A stretch of 64,000 nucleotides of DNA from Colwellia sp. (lineage in GTDB: Bacteria > Pseudomonadota > Gammaproteobacteria > Enterobacterales > Alteromonadaceae): contig JABSOZ010000003.1 in NCBI GenBank assembly GCA_013215295.1, forward strand, positions 496,001 through 560,000. The letters run 5' to 3'. Position numbers and translations under genes: made by a program. The notes below the pieces were generated by a model. That model saw only the letters and a program-made list of their open reading frames with translations. It was not told the DNA's origin and ran no database searches. Below, piece by piece: positions 32,252 through 42,112 of the stretch; the stretch's first letter is position 1, and each line of letters starts with the position of its first letter.

Positions 32252-33229
32252 ATGAAAGAATTTGAACTCATCCGTCGTTATTTTACTGAACAAGTAGTAA
32301 AGCGCAAAGATGTCCACTTAGGCATTGGCGACGATTGTGCTTTAGTTACTCCAAGTGAAAGACAACACATAGCCGTGACTACTGATACATTAGTTGCTGG
32401 TGTTCACTTTCCTTTGGATACTTCTCCTCGAGCGATTGGCCATAAATCAATAGCCGTTAATTTATCTGACCTTGCAGCGATGGGGGCTGAGCCTAGCTGG
32501 GTTTCTCTAGCCATAACACTCCCTGAAATTGACGAGAATTGGATTGATGAATTTTGTGTCGGTGTATTTGAGCTTTGTGAATTTTATAATGTTCAGTTGA
32601 TTGGCGGTGATACCACGCAAGGACCGCTCAGTATTACAGTTACAGCACAAGGACAAATCCCTTTCGAAAAATATATTTCTCGTTCAGGTGCTAAAGCAGG
32701 AGACTGGTTATATGTTACAGGTGAAATTGGCGGAGCTGCACTTGCATTGCAGCATATATTAGGTAATGTAAAAGTCGCACCCAAATATCAAGACGAAATA
32801 CAGAAACGTTTAGATTTCCCTAAAGCACGCGTTTTAGCTGGTCAAGCATTACGTGAATATGCGACATCCGCTATAGACTTGTCCGATGGCTTAGTCGCTG
32901 ATCTTAAACATATCTGTGAAGCATCAGGTGTTGGAGCAAATATCGTACTCGATGATTTACCAATATCTGAAGCATTAAGCGATACCTTGGGTTTAGAACA
33001 TTTTTATGATCTTGCCTTAAAAGGTGGTGACGATTATGAGTTATTATTTAGTGTTTCCGAAGATAATAAAGTGGGTATGGAAACTGCATTGGCTAATACG
33101 GGTAATAAAGTTACCTGTATAGGGCAATTAAACGGTTCAGATAAAATTACTACCACGTTAAATAATGAACCGGTAAATATTAAAATTCAAAATTATGAAC
33201 ATTTTACAAAATCTACTTTTGATGAATAA
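32252..33229 (+). CDS. thiL: Thiamine-monophosphate kinase
   Basis: FELIRRYF; GIGDDCALV; AVNLSDLAAMGAEP. Confidence 0.95.
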   Translation: MKEFELIRRYFTEQVVKRKDVHLGIGDDCALVTPSERQHIAVTTDTLVAGVHFPLDTSPRAIGHKSIAVNLSDLAAMGAEPSWVSLAITLPEIDENWIDEFCVGVFELCEFYNVQLIGGDTTQGPLSITVTAQGQIPFEKYISRSGAKAGDWLYVTGEIGGAALALQHILGNVKVAPKYQDEIQKRLDFPKARVLAGQALREYATSAIDLSDGLVADLKHICEASGVGANIVLDDLPISEALSDTLGLEHFYDLALKGGDDYELLFSVSEDNKVGMETALANTGNKVTCIGQLNGSDKITTTLNNEPVNIKIQNYEHFTKSTFDE

Positions 33230-33242
33230 TTGAAGATAATCT

Positions 33243-33710
33243 ATGAGTAAATCTACAGACAATTTTCGTATCGCTAATCCTATCCATTTCCTCGCTTTAG
33301 GTTTTGGATCAGGTTTATTGCCTAAAGCTCCTGGTACTTTTGGAACGCTTGCTGCAATTCCTCTATATTTATTGCTAAGCCCTTCTTCAATGAGTATCTA
33401 CTTAGCTGTTGTTATTGTAATGAGTATTGCTGGTATATATATATGTGGCAAAGCTGCAGAAGATGCCGGTGTGCACGATCATGGTGCGATTGTTTGGGAT
33501 GAGATTGTTGGCTTTTTAATTACGATGTTTCTAGTACCTTTAAGTTGGCAAAGTGTCGTTGTTGGATTTGTCTTATTTAGAATTTTTGATATTTTTAAAC
33601 CTTGGCCAATATCATTTATAGATAAAAATGTACACGGTGGTTTAGGTATAATGTTAGATGATATTATTGCTGGTTTTGCTGCGCTAGTTTGTATGCATAT
33701 TATCTTTTAA
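33243..33710 (+). CDS. pgpA: Phosphatidylglycerophosphatase A
   Basis: GFGSGLLPKAPGTFGTLAAIPLY; FRIFDIFKPWPI. Confidence 0.95.
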   Translation: MSKSTDNFRIANPIHFLALGFGSGLLPKAPGTFGTLAAIPLYLLLSPSSMSIYLAVVIVMSIAGIYICGKAAEDAGVHDHGAIVWDEIVGFLITMFLVPLSWQSVVVGFVLFRIFDIFKPWPISFIDKNVHGGLGIMLDDIIAGFAALVCMHIIF

Positions 33711-33995
33711 CGAAAAATATGCACTCCCCACATCTCTATTATAATTTACTACTATTCAACAATAATTAAATCAGTATATTTAGCAAGCTAAACAAACACT
33801 GTAAACCTTTAAGTGCAACAATTTGTTGACACCTTAACACTCATAAAAATAACTCAATGTTCTCATTAATACCAATTAATGTTCTCGCTGGTATAATGTC
33901 GCATATTATATAGTTGTCTCTATACTTACTTGTATTTTGAAACGTATTTTACGTTTTATCAGCGTAAGTCTTAAATTTCAGGAGTTGTTCTGCCA

Positions 33996-35318
33996 ATGTC
34001 TAACATGAGTTTATTAAATGAAACCCACAATCCAGCACTTTCTAGCTGGCTTGTTACTGCTAACCAAGCAGGTACCGATTTTCCTATTCAGAACTTACCT
34101 TTTGCAGTATTTAAGCGTGCAAACATTAAGGAAACATTTCGAGGTGGTGTAGCCATTGGCGATCAAGTTATTGACTTGACAGCCCTAGGTAATGCTGAAA
34201 TCTTTAATGGTCTTGCTCAAGATGCTTTGAAAGCTTGTAGTGCACCGCAATTAAATGACTACATGTCGATGGGTAAAATAGCTTGGAGTGCTTTACGTTT
34301 AGCACTTTCAAATGCACTGAAAGAAGGCTCTTCTGTAAAGCAAAAAGTCGAAGCTTGTTTAATCGCTCAAGCTGACGTGGAATATGCTTTACCTTGCAAT
34401 ATCGGAGATTATACTGATTTTTATACCTCTATCCATCATGCAACATCAGTTGGTTTAAAATTCCGTCCAGATAATCCATTATTACCCAACTATAAATGGG
34501 TACCCATTGGCTATCACGGACGTTCATCTTCTATTGATGTTTCAGGTCGTGATTTTAAACGTCCTTCTGGGCAAACAAAAGCACCAACAGCAACTGAACC
34601 ATCATTCGGACCTTGTAAACGTCTTGATTACGAACTAGAAGTTGGTATCTTTATCGGCAAAGGTAATGACTTAGGTGATGCTATTTCGATTGATAATGCA
34701 GAAGACCACGTTTTTGGTTTGTGTATATTCAATGATTGGTCTGCCCGCGATATTCAGGGTTGGGAATACCAGCCATTAGGGCCATTTTTATCAAAGAACT
34801 TTGCTTCGACAGTTTCACCTTGGATTGTAACAACAGAAGCCTTAGCTCCTTATCGTTCTGCTTGGACGCGTGTTGAATCAGACCCTCAACCTATGCCGTA
34901 TCTTGAATCTGAAAATAACCGTGCAACAGGCTCATTTGATATTCAGTTACAAGCGCTGATTGAAACTGAGAATATGCGCAAGCAAAGTGAAGAAGCGGTA
35001 GAAATGTCACAATCCAATTTTAAAGATTCCTACTGGACTGTGGCACAAATGGTTGCTCATCATACAGTTAATGGTTGTAACTTACGTGCAGGTGATATGT
35101 TTGGTAGTGGAACACAGTCAGGTCCTAACCCAGAAGAAGCGGGTTCTATGTTAGAACTTTCAAATGCGGGTGCTGAGCCTATTTCTCTACCAAACGGAGA
35201 AAAGCGTACGTTTTTAGAAGATGGCGACAAGGTTATCATGAAAGCGTGGTGTCAAAAAGATGGTGCAACACGCATTGGCTTTGGCTCTGTTTCAGCAAAA
35301 ATATTACCCGCTAGTTAA
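33996..35318 (+). CDS. fahA: Fumarylacetoacetase
   Basis: DFYTSIHHATSVGLKFRPDNPLLPNYKWVPIGYHGRSSS; 440 aa FAH; start shown or Met 34005. Confidence 0.93.
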   Translation: MSNMSLLNETHNPALSSWLVTANQAGTDFPIQNLPFAVFKRANIKETFRGGVAIGDQVIDLTALGNAEIFNGLAQDALKACSAPQLNDYMSMGKIAWSALRLALSNALKEGSSVKQKVEACLIAQADVEYALPCNIGDYTDFYTSIHHATSVGLKFRPDNPLLPNYKWVPIGYHGRSSSIDVSGRDFKRPSGQTKAPTATEPSFGPCKRLDYELEVGIFIGKGNDLGDAISIDNAEDHVFGLCIFNDWSARDIQGWEYQPLGPFLSKNFASTVSPWIVTTEALAPYRSAWTRVESDPQPMPYLESENNRATGSFDIQLQALIETENMRKQSEEAVEMSQSNFKDSYWTVAQMVAHHTVNGCNLRAGDMFGSGTQSGPNPEEAGSMLELSNAGAEPISLPNGEKRTFLEDGDKVIMKAWCQKDGATRIGFGSVSAKILPAS

Positions 35319-35339
35319 CCTCCAAGTTCAACTATAAAC

Positions 35340-35372
35340 AGGCGTTAATTATGAATTATTAGCGCCTTTTTA
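35340..35372 (+). terminator. Rho-independent terminator after fahA
   Basis: AGGCGTTAAT...ATTAGCGCCTTTTT. Confidence 0.8.
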
Positions 35373-35971
35373 TCATCTCTTATAAAGTTCAATATAATTT
35401 TATGTTTCCATATACTTTTTTTGATCAGTTTGCCATTATATAGGTTGTGACTTTTCCAAAGAGTAAGTTTTCTGATACTAGAACTTCGATGAAGTGCTTG
35501 AATGTAACGACGAATAACAATCCATATCCAATTTTTATTATTATCTTTTATTTGTCAAGGCGATAAAAGCTGCTTAGATTATTTGGTTATATGTTATTTC
35601 TTTTTATTGTTTTGAAAGGTTTGAAGTTCTGTTTTTAAATAAGTGATTACGAACAATTTCGCATGTTGCATAGTGTCTAATAAGGCTACAGTCTTTAACC
35701 TATATAGTGTTATTGCTTTAAAGGTTTTTATAAATAACTAAACTTTATTTCGTAATAAAAAGGTGTTTATCAAACTAACGTTCTTGTTATATCTTTTTAT
35801 AAAAACTTTCCGCTTGCAAACCTTTTTTGGCTGCTTTATAAAGTAAGGGCTACACTATATTTTTTTATAGGTGAATTATCTCTGAAAAATAATATAATCG
35901 TAATAAAATACAACATAATAAAAATATCTACATGAATATAAATATGAATATAAATCTAGGAAGGAAATAAC

Positions 35972-38557
35972 ATGTCTACTAAATTTCGTACAGCAACGTT
36001 AACGTTAGCTGTAAGTATTGCTCTTGGAACTGCACCTTCATTTGCAGAAGAAAATACCTCAGAAGTCAAAGCAAAAGATGTTGAACGTATTGCTGTTGTT
36101 GGATCACGTTCCGCTCCTCGTTCTGTTGCAGATTCGCCTGTTCCTATTGATATTATCGGTGGCGATGAATTAGGTAAAAATGCGTCAAGTGATATGCTTG
36201 ACATGCTTCAAGCTTCTGTACCTTCATTTAATGTTCGTCAGCAACCAATCTCTGATGCTGCATCGTTTATTCGCCCAGTAAATTTACGTGGTTTGTCTTC
36301 AGATTCAACGTTAATATTACTTAATGGTAAACGTCGTCATCGTGCTTCTGTAATCGCTTTCCAAGGTGGTGGTGTTAACGATGGTGCTCAAGGTTCTGAT
36401 ATTTCTGTAATTCCTAGTGTTGCATTGAAACAGGTTGAAGTACTACGTGATGGTGCTGCTGCACAATATGGTTCAGATGCTATCGCTGGTGTAATGAATT
36501 TTGTATTAAAAGATGCTTCTGATGGTGGTTCTCTTTCTGTACGTAAAGGTGAATATTATTTCGGTGATGGTGCTCAAACTATTGTTGATGGTAATATCGG
36601 TATGCCTTTTACAAAAGATGGTTTTGTAAATCTATCTTTTCAATATAAAACGGCTGATGAGACGAGTCGTACTACGCAACGTCCAGACGCTGCTCAGCTA
36701 TCTGTAGACGGCAATACTGCTATTAATGATCCAGCACAAACTTGGGGTAACCCTGAGATTGATGATGACATTACAATTTTTGCCAATGTCGGTTTAGACT
36801 TAGGTGATGATAACGAATTTTATATGTTTGGTAATTACTCTGACCGAACAGCTACAGGTGGCTATTACTATCGTAATCCACAAAACCGTGGCGGTGTATT
36901 TACTGACGCTAAAACAGGTGAATTATTAGTAGGCGCTATGGATGGTAATGCAGATGCATGTCCTAATATTGCTATCACGTCTCCTAATGTTTTAACTCAG
37001 CCTAATTACATTTCTGGTGTTGCGAATAATGATAATTGTTTTGCATTCAATGAAATGTTCCCAGGTGGTTACACACCAAGATTTACTGGTGAAATTAACG
37101 ATGTTTCACTTGTAATGGGTACTAAAGGCGAAATCAAAAGTGGTTTCCTTAAAGATGCCTATTATGATCTAAGTGGTTCTGTAGGTCGTAATAAATCTAC
37201 CTATACTTTAGCAAATACAGTTAACCCATCATTGGGTGCTGACCAACCGCTTGATCATTCATTTGAAGCGGGTTCTTATACTCAACTTGAAAAGTCATTT
37301 AATCTTGATTTAAGTAAATCTGTTGATGTAGATGGGCTTGATGAGCCTATCAACGTTGCAGCAGGTCTTGAATGGCGTGAAGAGAGCTTTGAAATTACTT
37401 CTGGCGATGAAGCTTCATGGAAAGCAGGGCCTTTAAGACCTCAAGGTTTTACTGATGGTTCTCATGGTTTTGCCGGTTTTTCTCCTGAATCTCAAGGAAT
37501 AAACTCACGTCGCAGTATTGCCGCTTACCTAGACGTTGAGGCATTTGTTACTGACGAATTATTATTAGGTCTTGCATTACGTTATGAAGATTTCTCTTCA
37601 TTCGGTGATACATTAAACTATAAGTTAACGGCGCAATACTCTCTAACAGATGAATTGTCATTCCGCGCTTCACATAGCACAGGTTTTAGAGCACCAACCG
37701 TTGGTCAAGCGAACGTTGTTAATACACAAACATCATTAGTAAATGGCGAGTTGATTCAATCAGCAACATATCCTCCAACACATGCTATATCTTCTGTAAT
37801 GGGTGGTAAAGAACTTCAACCAGAAGAGTCTGTTAGTTTTGCAATGGGTGCTGTATATAAAAAGGGTGACTTTTTTATGACTGTTGATATGTACAACATT
37901 GAAGTTACAGACCGTCTTGCTCAAACAGACAAAATTTTTATTGAAGAAAGTGACCTCGCAAAATTAGAAGCCGCTGGTGTAGCTAGTCCTGAATTATTAT
38001 TGGATAGTGCTATAACATTCTTCGCTAATGACTTTGATACTACAACGCAAGGTGTTGATATTGTAGCTAACTATTCAATGGCGTTACTTGAAGGTGCTGG
38101 TGATACGAGATTTAGCTTAGCTTATAACTACAACACAACTAAAGTAGATAATGCCGGTAGCTACACGTCTGATTTTAAAGTAAGACGTTTAGAAGAAGGT
38201 ATTCCTGAGCACAGAGGTACATTCACTATCTCTCAAAACTGGGAAGATATCAGTGTTCTAGTACGAGCTAATTACTTTGGCGAATACTTTGCAACGCATG
38301 CTGATGAGCCTGATGTTGACAGTAGCTATGGTTGGTCTGAAGTAGGTGATTCAGCTATTACTATAGATGTTCAAGCTAGTTATAACATAAATGATAACTT
38401 TGCTATCTCTGCTGGTGTTAACAACCTTTTTGAACAAGAAGCTCAAAAGTTACAAGAAGGTGGTGCTAAAGGTGTTGTTGGAGCCGTTTATTATGAAAGT
38501 GGCCCATTCGATTACAATGGCGGTTTCTACTACGTTAAAGGTACATACACCTTTTAA
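35972..38557 (+). CDS. TonB-dependent receptor
   Basis: Signal peptide, plug domain (PVNLRGLSSDSTLILLNGKRRH; VEVLRDGAAAQYGSDAIAGVMNFVL), C-terminal aromatic beta strand ending in F. Confidence 0.93.
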   Translation: MSTKFRTATLTLAVSIALGTAPSFAEENTSEVKAKDVERIAVVGSRSAPRSVADSPVPIDIIGGDELGKNASSDMLDMLQASVPSFNVRQQPISDAASFIRPVNLRGLSSDSTLILLNGKRRHRASVIAFQGGGVNDGAQGSDISVIPSVALKQVEVLRDGAAAQYGSDAIAGVMNFVLKDASDGGSLSVRKGEYYFGDGAQTIVDGNIGMPFTKDGFVNLSFQYKTADETSRTTQRPDAAQLSVDGNTAINDPAQTWGNPEIDDDITIFANVGLDLGDDNEFYMFGNYSDRTATGGYYYRNPQNRGGVFTDAKTGELLVGAMDGNADACPNIAITSPNVLTQPNYISGVANNDNCFAFNEMFPGGYTPRFTGEINDVSLVMGTKGEIKSGFLKDAYYDLSGSVGRNKSTYTLANTVNPSLGADQPLDHSFEAGSYTQLEKSFNLDLSKSVDVDGLDEPINVAAGLEWREESFEITSGDEASWKAGPLRPQGFTDGSHGFAGFSPESQGINSRRSIAAYLDVEAFVTDELLLGLALRYEDFSSFGDTLNYKLTAQYSLTDELSFRASHSTGFRAPTVGQANVVNTQTSLVNGELIQSATYPPTHAISSVMGGKELQPEESVSFAMGAVYKKGDFFMTVDMYNIEVTDRLAQTDKIFIEESDLAKLEAAGVASPELLLDSAITFFANDFDTTTQGVDIVANYSMALLEGAGDTRFSLAYNYNTTKVDNAGSYTSDFKVRRLEEGIPEHRGTFTISQNWEDISVLVRANYFGEYFATHADEPDVDSSYGWSEVGDSAITIDVQASYNINDNFAISAGVNNLFEQEAQKLQEGGAKGVVGAVYYESGPFDYNGGFYYVKGTYTF

Positions 38558-38580
38558 TGAGTAACCATCATTAACTAAAT

Positions 38581-38611
38581 AAGGCTCTACAAATTGTAGA
38601 GCCTTTTTTTT
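38581..38611 (+). terminator. Rho-independent terminator after TonB-dependent receptor
   Basis: AAGGCTCTACAAATTGTAGAGCCTTTTTTT. Confidence 0.9.
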
Positions 38612-39065
38612 GTCTGAATTAAATAAGCGAAAATAAGTTTGTTGAAATCATTTTATATGAGGTTTTCGTGTATAAATTACTTATTATCTTTTGTTCATAT
38701 GCCTCTACATTATTCTCTAAAAGTCTATAATCACTTAAAATCGTCATTAATGAAGATGTATAACAAAATTACCTCCGTGTATTACAGGATCAAGATGTCC
38801 TATCCGTTAAAAATCATGGCAGAAAATGATCTCGTCATCAACTATTGAAAGTGTGCTCTTATCAGGTTCAATTGATGAATTAAAACGAATATCTATTTTT
38901 TCTAATAAGCATTTAACAACCGATTGGAAAAACTTAACTAAAGCAGGTTTTGAATGAGTTTGTCACGAAGAAGAATGGATGTATCAAGCGCTATAAATGG
39001 TATGTAAATAATGCGAGCTGAAGGTGCTATTACGAAGGCATTTGAACACACCGGTTTGTTTAATC

Positions 39066-40352
39066 CTACAGTTGCTCATTGGCAGCATGTAAGTTCGCTT
39101 CTTTAATCTCTTGAACAATAGCAATGCGCTTATTGTATATTGCCTCTTTAATATCCGCACCTTTTAATCCTTTTTCAATAAACTCTTTTGCTGTAATACT
39201 TACTGCGGCATTAAAAAGACTTTTTAAAAAATTGACTTGCGGATAGGGTTTTTCATCAAAATGTAATCGCCCACGAAAATCAGCTGTACAGGCAGTGAGA
39301 AAATCAGAAAATTCTTCAGGTTTACGCCATACGTCTAAACTATTGAATAATTTAACGACAGTACTGGCTTTCAATTCAAATGCTTTATGACAATGTAAAT
39401 GAAATTCACAGACTTTAAGTGCTAACGTTTTGTGATCTTTAGGGACTTTTAGCTGAGCACATATTTTTTCTACTAACGATAAACCCGATTTTTCATGCCC
39501 TTGGTGTCTAGGCCAATTCTCTTCTAAGGTTAATGATTTTCCTAAGTCATGGCAAAGCGCTGCAAATCGAACTGAAGTTTTCGATGAAAGCTTAACGGCC
39601 TGTTTAAGTACCATTAAGGTATGTATGCCTGAGCAAATTTCAGGGTGCCACTTTGTCGGATTAGGGACTCCCCAAAGTGAATTAAGTTCAGGCCATATTT
39701 TTGCAAGGGCACCACAGTCACGTAAAACTTGAAAGAATACCTCTGGATGATTCTCAGCCAAGCTTCGCTGCATTTCCAGCCAAACACGTTCGCTTGGCAG
39801 TGTAGCTAACTCTCCGCTATTACTTATTTTAGCCATTAATTGCATGGTTTCATCTGCAACGGTAAAACCGTAATTATGATAACGTGCAGCAAATCGGGCG
39901 ACACGTAAAACTCTTAGAGGGTCTTCAACAAAGGCGGATGAAACATGACGAAGTATTCTGTTCTCTAGATCCTTTTGTCCATTATATGGGTCAATGATGG
40001 TTGAAGTGTCTACAGTGTTAGTAAAAGGCATCGCCATCGCATTAATAGTGAGATCTCGACGTAAGAGGTCTTCTTCAAGTGTTACAGCTGAACTCGCATC
40101 GCAAATAAAACCGGTATAACCTTGACCTTGTTTACGTTCAGTTCTCGCTAAAGCATATTCATCTTTTGTTTTTGGGTGAAGAAAAACGGGAAAATCTTTT
40201 CCTACTTGCTGAAAACCTAGTGCTAACATTTTTTCAATCGTTGCTCCAACAACAACAAAGTCATGATCATAAACTTTATGACCTAAAAGAGTATCGCGTA
40301 CTGCGCCACCGACTAAATAGGTATTAAGCTCTGTAAGGTTATTGCTGGTCAT
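39066..40352 (-). CDS. cca: CCA-adding tRNA nucleotidyltransferase with HD domain
   Basis: YLVGGAVRDTLLGHKVYDHDFVVVGAT; RDLTINAMAMP; HDLGKS. Confidence 0.96.
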   Translation of the reverse strand: MTSNNLTELNTYLVGGAVRDTLLGHKVYDHDFVVVGATIEKMLALGFQQVGKDFPVFLHPKTKDEYALARTERKQGQGYTGFICDASSAVTLEEDLLRRDLTINAMAMPFTNTVDTSTIIDPYNGQKDLENRILRHVSSAFVEDPLRVLRVARFAARYHNYGFTVADETMQLMAKISNSGELATLPSERVWLEMQRSLAENHPEVFFQVLRDCGALAKIWPELNSLWGVPNPTKWHPEICSGIHTLMVLKQAVKLSSKTSVRFAALCHDLGKSLTLEENWPRHQGHEKSGLSLVEKICAQLKVPKDHKTLALKVCEFHLHCHKAFELKASTVVKLFNSLDVWRKPEEFSDFLTACTADFRGRLHFDEKPYPQVNFLKSLFNAAVSITAKEFIEKGLKGADIKEAIYNKRIAIVQEIKEANLHAANEQL

Positions 40353-40481
40353 TATTACTCATAATATTTAAAAATTTTAACTTGCGTGAGTGGCAGTTTA
40401 GCATATTTTTACAATTTATTTACGCGCTGGTTTTGACTTATGAGGTACTACAAGGTAGTTTCTATTGCAGTTTTTTAAATT

Positions 40482-42062
40482 GTGAAATCACGTAAATTTA
40501 TTATGTATAAAGGTTACTTTGGCTTAAAAGAAAGCCCTTTTTCAATCGCACCTAATCCTCGCTTTTTATTTATGAGTGAACGTCATAAAGAAGCTTTAGC
40601 TCATTTAAGTTATGGTTTAGGAGAAACAGGTGGTTTTGCATTACTAACCGGTGAAGTTGGCACCGGTAAAACGACGATAAGTCGTCGTTTAATGGAACAG
40701 TTGCCAGATAATACTCAAGCGGCTTTTATTCTTAATCCGACTTTATCAAGCCAAGAATTACTGGCCACCGTTTGTGATGAGTTAAAAATACGTTATCGAA
40801 AGACGGGAGCAACGTTAAAAACACTTACCGATAAAATATATGAGAAGCTGAATAAAAATCATCAGGCGAGTCTCAATACGTTATTAATTATTGATGAAGC
40901 TCAGCATTTAGCGCCAGAAGTATTAGAGCAGCTGCGCTTATTAACTAACTTAGAAACGGATACCAAAAAGTTATTGCAAATAATATTGATTGGACAGCCA
41001 GAATTAAAACAATTATTGCAACGTCGAGACTTACGACAATTAGCGCAAAGAATTACTGCCCGTTACCATTTACTCCCCTTAACTAAAGTTGAAGTTACCC
41101 ATTATATTCAACATAGACTGTCAGTGGCACAATGTGACCGTAGGTTATTTGAAAACGCTGCGGTAGCTGAAATTCACCGTATATCACAAGGTATTCCTCG
41201 TATTATTAATTTGTTATGTGAGCGGTCTCTTACTAATGCTTATTGCACTAACAATGCCTTAGTGACTAAAAAAATTGTTTTGCAGTCTGCTCAAGAAGCT
41301 TTGGGCGATGAATATCAAGCGCGATATTGGTGGCAACATATAGCAGTGAAAGCAATATCCGTATGTGCTGTGATGACGGTTATTATTAGTAGTTCTTATT
41401 ACATCGGTCATTTGTATGGCGAAAATGTTAATGCAGATATAATAGCCAATACGCCTGAAACTCCCGTTCAACAAGATGCCATTAAATCGATTGTTCCTGC
41501 GCTTATTGCAACGAATGATGAAGTAGAAAAATCACCTGAACATCAGGAAGCAGTTCATGAAGAAAAGTTAATTAAAGCCTTTGAGATAGAAAGTGATGGT
41601 GATCAAGTACGTGCCGTTGAGGTTAACGTAGATAAAACCAGTGAAACTGAAAAACCTGTCTTTGCTGAAAATACTATCAAACGCAAGGTTAAGGAAAAAC
41701 TTTCTGTTAATGCCGTGGATGGCGTTTCCGATGATTTACTCGCTCGCTTTCAAAACGCCATTGATGAAACTGAACGAGATAGTAATTCGGACAATGGAAC
41801 CGACCAAAATGAAGTCTTTGAAATAGAGGCTCCTGCATTATCGGATATGCCTACTTGGGTGCAAAACGATCTACCTTCAATAAGTTTTGAACAACACATA
41901 TATACGAGTGATGGCGATAGTTGGGTTAAAGTGAATGGTAGAGATCGTTTTGAAGGTGACACTATTTCAAATGGATTGGTGTTAAACCATATTTATGCGC
42001 ATAGAATTATTTTAACCTTTAAAGGAGAACAATTTAGCTTACCTGCGCTTGCTACTTGGTAA
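40482..42062 (+). CDS. GspA/ExeA-type AAA+ ATPase fused to a C-terminal GspB (T2SS assembly) domain
   Basis: ExeA-like YFGLKESPFSIAPNPRFLFMS, Walker A GEVGTGKTTISR, LLIIDEAQHL; central TM; C-terminal SWVKVNGRDRFEGDTISNGLVLNHIYAHRIILTFKGEQFSLPAL. Likely start ATG 40503. Confidence 0.82.
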   Translation: MKSRKFIMYKGYFGLKESPFSIAPNPRFLFMSERHKEALAHLSYGLGETGGFALLTGEVGTGKTTISRRLMEQLPDNTQAAFILNPTLSSQELLATVCDELKIRYRKTGATLKTLTDKIYEKLNKNHQASLNTLLIIDEAQHLAPEVLEQLRLLTNLETDTKKLLQIILIGQPELKQLLQRRDLRQLAQRITARYHLLPLTKVEVTHYIQHRLSVAQCDRRLFENAAVAEIHRISQGIPRIINLLCERSLTNAYCTNNALVTKKIVLQSAQEALGDEYQARYWWQHIAVKAISVCAVMTVIISSSYYIGHLYGENVNADIIANTPETPVQQDAIKSIVPALIATNDEVEKSPEHQEAVHEEKLIKAFEIESDGDQVRAVEVNVDKTSETEKPVFAENTIKRKVKEKLSVNAVDGVSDDLLARFQNAIDETERDSNSDNGTDQNEVFEIEAPALSDMPTWVQNDLPSISFEQHIYTSDGDSWVKVNGRDRFEGDTISNGLVLNHIYAHRIILTFKGEQFSLPALATW

Positions 42063-42112
42063 TATTATCGTTAAAAGTAAGGGGTCAAACGCTTATTTTG
42101 TCTGAACAAGAA

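Noticed and set aside
35373-35931. About 560-bp intergenic region between fahA and TonB receptor as a possible ncRNA locus
   Set aside because: AT-rich, no strong hairpins or ORFs readable by eye; no positive evidence
38639-38848. 69-aa plus-strand ORF after TonB receptor
   Set aside because: Composition looks random, no domain, lies right after a terminator; treated as part of the remnant region rather than a gene
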